Assembly: GCF_017426725.1 (NCBI RefSeq)
Contig: NZ_JAERMS010000018.1
Location: forward strand, 1-50,096
Reading direction: 5' to 3'
Length of the DNA: 50,096 bases
Source of the DNA: Prevotella illustrans
Lineage (GTDB): Bacteria > Bacteroidota > Bacteroidia > Bacteroidales > Bacteroidaceae
Position 1 is the stretch's first letter; every line of letters starts with the position of its first letter. Under the pieces are notes generated by a model. The model saw only the letters and a program-made list of their open reading frames with translations, was not told the origin of the DNA and did no database searches. Both the position numbers and the translations under genes were made by a program. This document shows, in pieces, positions 9,898-17,702 of the stretch.

Positions 9898-10674
9898 TCA
9901 CCAATATTCTATTTTTCTTTTGGAGCGAGTTTTCTTTCCTTTTTGAGTAGCAAAATAACTCTTTGTCCAATTTCCTTCATGATCATAATTAGAATATATA
10001 ATATGTAATTTATTCAATTCGTTGCGAGCATAGGGAACTATACCACTCAGAACTGATGTATTATCAGCTTTTTTTACCTCATCAGTTAACCGCCCCATTT
10101 TATCATAAGAATAGAATATACTGTCTGATCCATTGAAATACTTGGTTTCGAGAATTTTCTGCTTCTTTTCATTATAATAATAGTTTACTTTGCTAAATGC
10201 TTCATTTTTCTTTTGCCAAGCAGTTGCCTCTTCATTACTGATCAGCAAATCGCCATCATATATGAAGTTGTCAATGTATAATGTTGCGGTATCCGAACCA
10301 TTCATATAGACCCTACGCTTATAACATTTTCCAAAAGGAGAAAAGAATTCTTCGCATTTCTTCACCAATTTGGGATACGGGCCACTTATATCAGTTATTC
10401 TTGTCACCACGACACTATCCGTAATCATGTAATCATACGCATTATCAGACTTCAATTTTCCTTTGTAAAAAATCTGCTCACGCATAAGATAGCCCTGTCT
10501 GTCGAAATAACAAACAATACTCCATTTATCGTGTGTTGTGGTGATTATCTTTCTTACCCCTTTAACTATTGTCTTATCATAGTCAACTTTTGGATTCAAA
10601 GGATATCCATGAACGGCTGCTCCTGTTACCGGCTGCGTCGTAGGCATAGGAGACATGCTGTTGGCTATATGCAC
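9898..10674 (-). CDS. YD-motif (Rhs-like) protein body lacking an in-frame signal peptide
   Basis: A 258-codon frame opening at GTG 10674, in a frame without a good start. It has several YD-like units (VCYFDRQGYLMREQIFY; SYDKMGRLTDE; YSNYDHEGNWTKSY) and ends with RKIEYW, resembling short exported YD proteins of Bacteroidetes. The expected signal peptide is not in this frame: it lies at 10583-10720 in the other frame, which overlaps this gene for about 90 bases. I read this as a frameshift or chimeric junction rather than two intact genes. Function unknown. Confidence 0.55.
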   Translation of the reverse strand: MHIANSMSPMPTTQPVTGAAVHGYPLNPKVDYDKTIVKGVRKIITTTHDKWSIVCYFDRQGYLMREQIFYKGKLKSDNAYDYMITDSVVVTRITDISGPYPKLVKKCEEFFSPFGKCYKRRVYMNGSDTATLYIDNFIYDGDLLISNEEATAWQKKNEAFSKVNYYYNEKKQKILETKYFNGSDSIFYSYDKMGRLTDEVKKADNTSVLSGIVPYARNELNKLHIIYSNYDHEGNWTKSYFATQKGKKTRSKRKIEYW

Positions 10675-10720
10675 AAAGAAACGTGCAAAGAAAAAATAGA
10701 AAAGTATAGATTGCTCTCAT
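10583..10720 (-). CDS. Signal-peptide/YDAAGNR mini-ORF, out of frame with the gene it precedes
   Basis: ATG at 10720 starts MRAIYTFLFFLCTFLCAYSQ, a classic signal peptide, followed by a YAYDAAGNR motif and a stop 45 codons in. It has the best start codon of the locus and sits behind a promoter (TTTG, 20 bp, TATATTTA). The downstream YD protein runs in another frame through the same bases. A parallel mini-ORF of 47 residues, again signal peptide plus GYDAAGNR, precedes the giant Rhs gene (31855-31998). Confidence 0.55.
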   Translation of the reverse strand: MRAIYTFLFFLCTFLCAYSQQHVSYAYDAAGNRSSRSWISFESKS

Positions 10721-10781
10721 AAGAATAGGTTTTAATGACACATGATATCAGTTGTGATACGGACGCTTCCATTTCACGCTG

Positions 10782-10813
10782 TAAATATAAGAAAAGAAGA
10801 AATAAGTTCCAAA
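10782..10813 (-). promoter_or_regulatory. Promoter for the 10.7-kb mini-ORF/YD gene
   Basis: Minus strand TTTG (10810-10813), 20 bp spacer, TATATTTA (10782-10789): -33 consensus and a -7 box with one deviation from TAnnTTTG. It lies 62 bp before the ATG. Confidence 0.5.
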
Positions 10814-11395
10814 TAAAAAATAAAAAAAGATGAACCCAAGGTTAGATTCAATTAGTAAGTGCGACATTTTTCGGTGCGTAAAAGTTTATAAATTACCCTT
10901 ATTTTTGAGTATATGAAGACGACAGGGCGATATTCGAGGACGTGATTCATCACGTTCCGCCTCTTTATCCTTATATCTGATTAGACTGCTAAAAGAAAAT
11001 AACCATGAATTTTATTGACAAACAGGTCGAAAAAAGTGCGTGTTTTCAGAAAAGAAAAGGAAGTGGACGAAAAAAACGGCAGGAAAATGAGCTTTGGATT
11101 ATGAGCTGATTATCAAGAAGTTAACGCGATTTAACGAGATAATCAAGGCCGCATACTTTGCAATAGCTATGCTTTGAGACGGCAAAAGCATAGCTATTGG
11201 CGGCCAAAAGCTGCCCTTTTAACGGGTGAAAGTGCTGATTTTGGTCGGTAAAAGCACTGCTTTGGAGATGAAAATACAGGAAAACGGGCATGACGGAAAC
11301 GAAAAAAGAACGGAAAAGAGGCAAAAGATGCGCATTCCGATGCCGGATGAAGAAAAATCAGAGTCTGTTTTTCGTGAGCGAATATTGACAAATGG
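10814..11395. other. Long intergenic region with hairpins, no gene
   Basis: No supported protein gene. It contains a short palindrome ACGTGAT-tc-ATCACGT at 10940-10955, the hairpin array at 11161-11260 and AT-rich sequence. The array shares modules with the intergenic region upstream of the Rhs locus (32549-32652). Confidence 0.6.
11161..11260. repeat. Hairpin array A (dispersed palindromic modules)
   Basis: A perfect 15-bp inverted repeat (11161-11175 with 11185-11199, 9-nt loop, core ATAGCTATGCTTT) is followed by AAAAGCTGCCCTTTTAACGG and by an imperfect AGTGCT/AGCACT hairpin. The same word set (AAAAGCATAGCT, GCCCTTTTA-CGG) recurs at 32549-32663, so this is a dispersed noncoding repeat family, REP/BIME-like in character. 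Confidence 0.65.
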
Positions 11396-11436
11396 TAACC
11401 TACCCCGGCCCTCCCAGGGAGGGCCGGGGTAGGTTA
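11396..11436. repeat. 41-bp near-perfect palindrome (REP-like)
   Basis: Two perfectly complementary 20-bp arms around a single central A (11416), with a very GC-rich core (CCCCGGCCCTCCC). It stands in AT-rich intergenic DNA 8 bp before the -33 box of the Sel1 gene. It has no proper T-run on the plus strand, so it is more like a REP element than a simple terminator. Confidence 0.75.
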
Positions 11437-11443
11437 ATAAAAT

Positions 11444-11474
11444 TTTGACGACTGATGTAAATTCCGTATTTTTG
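11444..11474 (+). promoter_or_regulatory. Sel1 gene promoter
   Basis: TTTG (11444-11447), 19 bp, TATTTTTG (11467-11474): a full match to the Bacteroidetes vegetative promoter, 27 bp upstream of the ATG. Confidence 0.75.
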
Positions 11475-11501
11475 CAATAACTTACAAACAGACATGCACC
11501 G

Positions 11502-12071
11502 ATGACCGACAACGACGAACTTATGTACAGTCAAACATTGCGAAAGGCTGCCGACGCAGGCAACGCCGACGCTCAGTTTGATCTGGGCGTATGCTATGAA
11601 GAGGGACTCAACATCAAACAGAACTACAGGCTTGCGGCCAAATATTATAAGAAAGCCGCCAACCAGGGACACGTTGACGCCCAGTTCAACCTCGCCCTTT
11701 GCTATGAGACCGGAACGGGCGTGGAAAAGGATGTTGCGGAAGCTATCAAATACTACAGGTTGGCCGCGGAACAAGGCGACGCGGATGCCTTGGCCGCGCT
11801 GGGCACGTGCTACATCAACGGCAACGGCGTCGGGAAGAACTTAGAGAAAGCTTTCGAATGCTATCGCCTTTCCGCCCTGCAAGGGAACGATTGCGGACAA
11901 TACAACCTTGGCGTATGCTATTACAACGGCGAAAGTGTTCCCAAGGATATGGAAAAGGCCGTGTACTGGTTCAGGCTTGCCGCAGACCAAGGGTATGATG
12001 CCGCCATAGAAGAACTTGCGGAAATAGAGAGCGGCCTATATCCCTGGCGCGATGGGGAGCCTTGCTCATAG
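11502..12071 (+). CDS. Sel1-repeat (TPR-like) protein
   Basis: A 189-residue protein made almost entirely of four Sel1-like repeats of about 36 residues. The period is visible as AQFDLGVCYEEG, AQFNLALCYETG, ALAALGTCYING and GQYNLGVCYYNG, each followed by YYKKAANQG-type helices. Such alpha-solenoids usually act as protein-interaction scaffolds. No signal peptide, so probably cytosolic. It has its own promoter. It uses more GC-rich codons than the AT-rich island to its left. Confidence 0.9.
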   Translation: MTDNDELMYSQTLRKAADAGNADAQFDLGVCYEEGLNIKQNYRLAAKYYKKAANQGHVDAQFNLALCYETGTGVEKDVAEAIKYYRLAAEQGDADALAALGTCYINGNGVGKNLEKAFECYRLSALQGNDCGQYNLGVCYYNGESVPKDMEKAVYWFRLAADQGYDAAIEELAEIESGLYPWRDGEPCS

Positions 12072-12202
12072 AAGCCCCGGAGGAACATAAACATGCCTGA
12101 CAAAGTTTGTTAAAAGATTCCGGCAGCCGTAAACCCGCGCCCGTCGGATTCGTCATTAGAAACAGATAAGACTTTTTTTACATTTTATAGAGAATCGACA
12201 AG

Positions 12203-13288
12203 ATGAAGAAATGGAATGACAAGCTCTCCCAATTACTGAGCCTTATTGTCTGCGTCATGCTCGTTGCCGTGGTTTCTATCCGAAGAGACGGCAAACTTCT
12301 GGGGCAGGAGATGGGGAAGAAAACCGCCGCCGCGGTCAAATCACAAGCAAACGACACTATCAGGATGACGGCTGACGGCGCTTACATCATCAATACAACC
12401 CAGCTGGGCAAGGATATTATCGGCTATGGCGGCCCGGTGCCGTTGGAAATAACCGTCAAGAACGGGAAAATCAAGAGCGTGAAAGCCCTCGGCAACGCCG
12501 AGACGCCCGACTTCTTCGACCAAGCTCGACAACTGCTGACACGATGGAACGGCAAGACCGTAGAAGAGGCGGCGATCATGAAGGTGGACGCCGTATCGGG
12601 AGCGACGTTCTCATCGAAGGCTATCATCGGCAATATGGAGCGCGGACTGCAATACGCCGGCAAAGCGACCGCGGAGAAGAGCTGGTGGGAAAAGGCCGAT
12701 ATGAGCCTGAAGACACTGGCCGGCCTGCTGGTGGCGCTGATGGCGGCCATCGTTCCGCTGGTCTATAAGAACAAGCGTTACCGTATGGTCCAGCAACTAT
12801 TGAACATCGTGGTGCTGGGTTTCTGGTGCGGTACGTTTCTCTCCTACTCCGCCATCATCGGCTTCATGTCAAACGGCCTGAATGTCGTGGCATTGCTCAC
12901 GCCGACGCTCATGCTCGTCATGGCGTTTGTCTACCCGCTGTTCGGCAAGAAAAACTATTACTGCACCAACGTTTGTCCGCTGGGCAGCTTGCAGGAACTG
13001 GCCGGAAAAGGCGTAAAGAAGAACCTGAAGCTGAGTTCGAAGACCGTCAAGCGGCTCGACACGTTCCGACAAACGCTTTGGGCCGTGCTCATGGTTTGCC
13101 TATGGACCGGTGCTTGGGCGGGCTGGGTGGACTACGAACCCTTCTCGGCCTTCATCTTCCGGTCGGTATCGTGGGTTGTCATAGGCATTGCCGTGGCGTT
13201 CACCCTCCTTTCGACCGTCGTCATGCGGCCCTATTGCCGCTTTGTATGTCCTACGGGAACATTGTTCAAAGTAAGTCAACTTAAATAA
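12203..13288 (+). CDS. Membrane FMN-binding / 4Fe-4S (NosR/NapH-like) protein
   Basis: A 361-residue membrane electron-transfer protein. After one N-terminal helix (LLSLIVCVMLVAVVSI) there is a periplasmic FMN-binding domain, about residues 55-150, with DAVSGATFSS, the motif in which the threonine is covalently flavinylated by ApbE. About five more helices follow. Two C-x3-C-P motifs (CTNVCP near 255, CRFVCP near 350) are as in NosR and NapH, but the usual 8-Cys ferredoxin tail is missing because the protein ends just after the second motif. It forms an operon with the exported nitroreductase 9 bp downstream. The likely flavin transferase ApbE is at 35588-36640. Confidence 0.82.
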   Translation: MKKWNDKLSQLLSLIVCVMLVAVVSIRRDGKLLGQEMGKKTAAAVKSQANDTIRMTADGAYIINTTQLGKDIIGYGGPVPLEITVKNGKIKSVKALGNAETPDFFDQARQLLTRWNGKTVEEAAIMKVDAVSGATFSSKAIIGNMERGLQYAGKATAEKSWWEKADMSLKTLAGLLVALMAAIVPLVYKNKRYRMVQQLLNIVVLGFWCGTFLSYSAIIGFMSNGLNVVALLTPTLMLVMAFVYPLFGKKNYYCTNVCPLGSLQELAGKGVKKNLKLSSKTVKRLDTFRQTLWAVLMVCLWTGAWAGWVDYEPFSAFIFRSVSWVVIGIAVAFTLLSTVVMRPYCRFVCPTGTLFKVSQLK

Positions 13289-13297
13289 CACGTATCT

Positions 13298-13942
13298 ATG
13301 AAATCAAAATTATTGATGGCTGCCCTGGCCATTGCGCTGCTGGCAGTCAGTATTCAGTTAACAAGCGCCAAGAGCGACTCCCGACAGCAGACAGCCGATG
13401 ACGCCGCCGTGTATCAAGCCATCCTCTCGCGCACCAGCGTCAGAGCCTATACGGAGCAAGCGGTAGAAAAAGCCAAAGTAGAAAAAATGCTGCGGGCCGC
13501 CATGGCCGCCCCGTCTGCCGTGAACAAACAGCCTTGGCACTTTGTCGTAATCAACAACAAGAACACGCTCGGGCAGATCGCTCGGCTGACACCTAACACA
13601 GGCATGGCAGCCGGGGCGCCATTGGCCATTGTTGTCTGTGGCGACATGAAGAAAGCGCTGGACGGTGAAGGCAGAGACTTTTGGGTGCAGGACGTGTCGG
13701 CTGCCACGGAAAACCTGCTGCTGGAGGCCCACGCGCTTGGTTTAGGTGCCGTTTGGACAGGTGTTTATCCCATCAAGGACAAGGTGAAGGCCATTCGAGA
13801 GCTATTGAAACTGCCGGAAACAATCGTTCCGCTGACCACGGTTGTCATCGGCTATCCCAAAGAAGCACCTCGGCCCAAAGACAAATGGAAGCCTGCAAAT
13901 ATCTCGTACAATACATTTGGTGGAAAAGATGTAGCCGAATAA
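13298..13942 (+). CDS. Exported nitroreductase-family protein
   Basis: A 214-residue protein with a signal peptide (hydrophobic residues 4-22) and then a nitroreductase fold: FMN-phosphate contact SRTSVRAY (about 48-55), AMAAPSAVNKQPWHFVVI (about 70), and GLGAVWTGVYP near 150. Nitroreductases are normally cytosolic NAD(P)H/FMN enzymes; export plus coupling to the upstream membrane flavoprotein suggests that electrons arrive through that protein rather than from NAD(P)H. The substrate is unknown. Followed by a strong bidirectional terminator. Confidence 0.85.
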   Translation: MKSKLLMAALAIALLAVSIQLTSAKSDSRQQTADDAAVYQAILSRTSVRAYTEQAVEKAKVEKMLRAAMAAPSAVNKQPWHFVVINNKNTLGQIARLTPNTGMAAGAPLAIVVCGDMKKALDGEGRDFWVQDVSAATENLLLEAHALGLGAVWTGVYPIKDKVKAIRELLKLPETIVPLTTVVIGYPKEAPRPKDKWKPANISYNTFGGKDVAE

Positions 13943-13958
13943 GCTATATGGGAAATAC

Positions 13959-13997
13959 AAAAAGCGGAAATTCCTGTCGATGGAATTTCCGCTTTTT
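13959..13997. terminator. Bidirectional terminator (nitroreductase / tRNA-Arg)
   Basis: Perfect 16-bp inverted repeat (13959-13974 and 13982-13997) with a 7-nt loop, A5 on one side and T5 on the other. It can end both the plus-strand operon and the minus-strand tRNA. Confidence 0.85.
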
Positions 13998-14004
13998 CAT
14001 GTTG

Positions 14005-14078
14005 TGATCCCGTTGGGATTCAAACCCAAGACCTTCAGAACCGGAATCTGACGCTCTATTCAGCTAAGCTACGGGACC
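14005..14078 (-). tRNA. tRNA-Arg (anticodon CCG)
   Basis: Cloverleaf on the minus strand: acceptor GGTCCCG with CGGGATC (one G-U), D-arm GCTT...GAGC, anticodon stem TCAGA/TCTGA with loop TTCCGGT, T-arm TTGGG TTTGAAT CCCAA, discriminator A. CCA is not encoded. The anticodon CCG reads CGG. Confidence 0.95.
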
Positions 14079-14089
14079 TTTTACACGTG

Positions 14090-14121
14090 CAAATGTACAA
14101 CAAAATAATAGATTGACCAAA
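14090..14121 (-). promoter_or_regulatory. tRNA-Arg promoter
   Basis: Minus strand TTTG (14118-14121), 20 bp, TACATTTG (14090-14097), 12 bp before the tRNA 5' end. Confidence 0.7.
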
Positions 14122-14209
14122 AAGAAAAGTGTATTTTTAAACCGATGCGCCTTTACGATACGCAAATAAAAGATGTTTCAAAAGTAAATATTGGGATGAC
14201 GACGGACTG

Positions 14210-17044
14210 TCAATACCATTGGACGGCATTACTGTAGCCACTCTTCTTGTCATACTTCAGGGCGTCGGTAAGCGTACTGGCGTTGCAACGGAAAGTGAAA
14301 TTATAGCTTGTGTAAGGTGCTAAAACCACCGAACAACTCATATTGAAGCAGTGCAGGTCGCGTTGCAGACTGGCGGTTGTCATGCTCATCGAATGATTTT
14401 CAAAGTCATATCCGGAGGAGAAACTGATATTCCAACCCTCGCTAATACGAATGTTACCGCTCATATTCAATGTCTGAGTAAACTTATAAGGATAACGCAT
14501 CGTCTTGGTATTGAACTTTTTGATGTCGGTATTTTCGCGCATAGTGATACCATAACCGAAAGTTATCGACCAAGGCATAGAGAATTTCATATAACCGTCT
14601 TCGTCGGTTTCCGCTTTTCCACTACTTCTCTTTTGCTTCGCGGCATGTTGCGCGTCGACCATATCCTCATCAACATTACTCTCAATATCGGTATCGATGC
14701 CCTCATCATCCTTCTCTCTCTTACTTCCTTTCTTCTCTATGTCGTCTCCGCCACCGAACAACTTACGTATTTTCTCGGGCGTCAACGTGTAAGAGATATT
14801 CTGAGACATACCTTGGAACCGGCCCCATTTGCCCATTCCCCAATAGGTATGATTGCCAACATAGGGCCTACCGTCCTGATCCAGCTCGTAAGCATAGCTG
14901 GCAAAGACCGCATTTAAATTGAAAGTATAGTTTTTCCACCATTTTAATCGAAGGTTGACCGACAGATCACTCCAAGGTTTTACCTTTGCAGCCATGTTGT
15001 AAGACATGTTAAAGCCGAGTTCATCGATGATAGATAGCTTCTTATAACCTGTAGAATCATCATCGGATTTCACTTTCATTTCAATATTATTGTTGAATCC
15101 GAAGCTGATACTTCCTGTCTTTCCTTTACCGGGAACGCCATAAAGAGCATTTTGAAAAGGTGAGTATTCTACCAATTCCACTGTACCATCGGCGTTTGTT
15201 TTCTGGTAGGAATCATAATAACCGTAACGAGACATGCCGAAATCCGGCGCATAGGAGAAGGAGACTGTCGGCGTAATGACGTGACGAATCGTCTGGATTT
15301 TATCACCAAAAAGTTTGCGGATAGGGGTATAGAACATGTAGACCTTAGAACTGGCACTCAGACTTAGATTCCAGTTATAGACATTGTGGAATCCATAAGT
15401 CGTATCAGCCTCCTCGCGTTGGGTCACTTCATTCCAATGTCGTTTCACCTTATTGGTGTACATTCGATCAGTAAAATTGAACGAAGGATTCACGTTGATA
15501 TAATTCAACAGGGTGAAACTTCCACTGACAGGTATCTGATGCTGCATGCCATTGCGCCAGTCTTTAATGAGATTGGAATGGAGCAGCTTATTCTCTTTTG
15601 TCGAAATTGAGTTGCTCAACTGCCCGGTATAACTCATCGAAATTTTCTCATACCACTTTTGTTCGCCCGCTCCGTTCTTCCGTTTGAATGGATAGAAACG
15701 TGATATCGAAATATTCAAATCGGGCAATGTCATCGCAATGCTCGAGTCGCGCATGTTCTGCGACAGGTTGGCGGTAGAGCTAAGAGTCATTCCTATGCTT
15801 GAGAATGTCGTGCTCCAGTTGATAGAAGAAGTTCTTGTTGATTGGGTTAAAGTCTGCGGATTGTAAAGACTGGTCAGATTATTTCGTTCATAACTGGACG
15901 AAGCGAAGTTGACACTGGCCGACAGAGAGCTGTATGGATTGGCTTTCGCGTCTTGTCGATGGCTCCATTGTATTTTAAAACTCTGTTGCTTGACATAGTC
16001 CGGCAAGCCCTTGTCGCCCGTACGAGTGTCCTGATAGCTCACATAGAAGCTGCCATTATAACGATAACGCTTTCGATAATTGGAAGCCGCGCTGAGTCCC
16101 CATGAACCTTTGGTATATATCTCGCCCAATAGTTTCAAGTCCCATTTATCACTCATGGCAAAATAATAACCGCCGTCTCTTAGATAGAAACCTCGGTCGT
16201 TCTCATCACCATAGGTTGGCATAATAAAGCCACTTGAATAGCTCTTGGTGAAAGGAAAGAAGCCATAAGGAATGGCTAACGGCAACGGTACGTCGGCAAC
16301 AACCAAATAGGCCGGTCCGAAAACAACATCCTTGCCCGGTCGCACCTTCGCTCTGGAAAGAGAAATATAAAAGTCGGGACACGACGCGTCACACGTAGTG
16401 TATCGCCCATGTTGCAGATAAACGTCTCCGTTATCATTTCGCTTCGATAGCTCACTACGCAAGAAGCCTTCTTCCTGCTGCGTATACACATTTTGAATAA
16501 GTCCCTTCTTAGTCTTAAAATTGAAAGCCATCGTGTCGCTTTCATAAGAATCAGATCCCATCTGGAAAACCGGTGTTCCCGTAAGTTTCTTTTTCGTCGA
16601 GTCTTCGTAAACACCTGTGGCATGAACAATATTGCTATCCAGACTCATATAGATCTTCTCGCTCTTGAGATCCATGGTCGTGTACTTTACGTTAGACGAA
16701 CCGTAAAGATGGGCCGTTTTGCTCTGCGCATTATAGATCATAGAGTCGTTCGCCGAAAACACGACGGGCGCCTCAATGCCTGTCGATCTTTTCCGGTTCA
16801 GGGAATCCAATCGAATAGAATCATCTATTTGCTTATTATAACGGTAAATGGCCAATTGCAATGAGTCCATCTTTGTCGTGTCCACCGCATTTGTGCCTAA
16901 AGAATCGTGCTTCAAGGAATCATTCATTGCCAAAGAGTCAGTGATAGGCTTCTTTCTCAACGACTTGAAAAGAGGCATATTCGTACTGGCCATTACGTAA
17001 ACAACAACCAGGAAAAGCAGAACAATAAACGTTTTCCTTCTCAT
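14210..17044 (-). CDS. lptD: LPS-assembly outer-membrane protein LptD
   Basis: A 944-residue outer-membrane beta-barrel that inserts lipopolysaccharide into the outer leaflet. A signal anchor lies at residues 5-20. The periplasmic beta-jellyroll (OstA-like) domain follows at about 70-230 (FSANDSMIYNAQSKTAHLYG). The conserved cysteine region TTCDASCPDFYISLSRAKV and the barrel-entry segment PYGFFPFTKSYSSGF mark the Bacteroidetes LptD form. The rest is alternating beta-barrel strands, with an acidic/Lys-rich loop near 790-840. I use the ATG at 17044 (MRRKTF); the frame opens 11 codons earlier with no good start. A TAATTTTG box lies only 9 bp upstream. Confidence 0.88.
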   Translation of the reverse strand: MRRKTFIVLLFLVVVYVMASTNMPLFKSLRKKPITDSLAMNDSLKHDSLGTNAVDTTKMDSLQLAIYRYNKQIDDSIRLDSLNRKRSTGIEAPVVFSANDSMIYNAQSKTAHLYGSSNVKYTTMDLKSEKIYMSLDSNIVHATGVYEDSTKKKLTGTPVFQMGSDSYESDTMAFNFKTKKGLIQNVYTQQEEGFLRSELSKRNDNGDVYLQHGRYTTCDASCPDFYISLSRAKVRPGKDVVFGPAYLVVADVPLPLAIPYGFFPFTKSYSSGFIMPTYGDENDRGFYLRDGGYYFAMSDKWDLKLLGEIYTKGSWGLSAASNYRKRYRYNGSFYVSYQDTRTGDKGLPDYVKQQSFKIQWSHRQDAKANPYSSLSASVNFASSSYERNNLTSLYNPQTLTQSTRTSSINWSTTFSSIGMTLSSTANLSQNMRDSSIAMTLPDLNISISRFYPFKRKNGAGEQKWYEKISMSYTGQLSNSISTKENKLLHSNLIKDWRNGMQHQIPVSGSFTLLNYINVNPSFNFTDRMYTNKVKRHWNEVTQREEADTTYGFHNVYNWNLSLSASSKVYMFYTPIRKLFGDKIQTIRHVITPTVSFSYAPDFGMSRYGYYDSYQKTNADGTVELVEYSPFQNALYGVPGKGKTGSISFGFNNNIEMKVKSDDDSTGYKKLSIIDELGFNMSYNMAAKVKPWSDLSVNLRLKWWKNYTFNLNAVFASYAYELDQDGRPYVGNHTYWGMGKWGRFQGMSQNISYTLTPEKIRKLFGGGDDIEKKGSKREKDDEGIDTDIESNVDEDMVDAQHAAKQKRSSGKAETDEDGYMKFSMPWSITFGYGITMRENTDIKKFNTKTMRYPYKFTQTLNMSGNIRISEGWNISFSSGYDFENHSMSMTTASLQRDLHCFNMSCSVVLAPYTSYNFTFRCNASTLTDALKYDKKSGYSNAVQWY

Positions 17045-17064
17045 GTGAGTTACAAAATTAATAA

Positions 17065-17090
17065 AAAGAAGACACACGTATGTCTTCTTT
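17065..17090. terminator. Hairpin between the HD gene and lptD
   Basis: Perfect 10-bp inverted repeat AAAGAAGACA/TGTCTTCTTT with a 6-nt loop and a T-rich minus-strand tail. It probably ends the carboxyltransferase/HD transcript just before lptD. Confidence 0.65.
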
Positions 17091-17129
17091 CTATAAGATT
17101 TAGCTCAATTCAATGTATTTTTAACTTTT

Positions 17130-17702
17130 CTATTCAAACATTTCAATCCATCTGTCAAAGCGCCTCAGTCCCTCATCACTGAACTTTAAAATACTGTTTC
17201 GGGCCTGCTCAATCGTCTTTGTACGCTCGGGATGACTCTTGCTGTAGAATTTATCGGCATAACAAATAATCTGTTCTTCTATCGTTTCGGGCAATAAATC
17301 CTCCAATGGCAAAGGCAAGTGCCGGCTCACGATATCCTCACGGGTGATTCCGGTGCCTGTATGGCGTTCGCATATACGGGCATAACACTCTTCAACACCT
17401 TGCGCACGCAAGATTCGCGCTCCCAATATTCCATGTTGAATATAAGGATTTGTTCCATGACAATAGATTCCCGGCGCATCGCATTCTTTAATACCGATGT
17501 CATGGAGCATGGACGCGTTGATAATAAGATCACGGTTTGCGTTCAGTTCCGGATGTAAAGAAACAATCTGTAGCGATTTGATCGCTACAGATTGACTATG
17601 TTGCAAGAGGAGACGACGCAAATCGTTATCCTCCGGATAGCAATGCCTGAACACATCCTTCCACAACATGAAGGAAATGTCAGTTTCAAGACTACTCTTC
17701 AT
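17130..17702 (-). CDS. HD-domain phosphohydrolase
   Basis: A 190-residue HD-superfamily metal-dependent hydrolase, with the HD doublet in ASMLHDIGIKECDAP (about 65), a further metal His in HGTNPYIQHGILGA, and ICERHTGTG (about 110). Probably cleaves a nucleotide or phosphate ester; the substrate cannot be told. I chose ATG 17702 (MKSSLETD), which overlaps the end of the upstream carboxyltransferase gene by 11 bp, implying coupled translation; an earlier in-frame start at 17720 lies deeper in that gene. Confidence 0.85.
   Translation of the reverse strand: MKSSLETDISFMLWKDVFRHCYPEDNDLRRLLLQHSQSVAIKSLQIVSLHPELNANRDLIINASMLHDIGIKECDAPGIYCHGTNPYIQHGILGARILRAQGVEECYARICERHTGTGITREDIVSRHLPLPLEDLLPETIEEQIICYADKFYSKSHPERTKTIEQARNSILKFSDEGLRRFDRWIEMFE

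Noticed and set aside
11161..11260. CRISPR array
   Set aside because: The repeats are short, diverged palindromes without constant-length spacers; no cas genes in the window.
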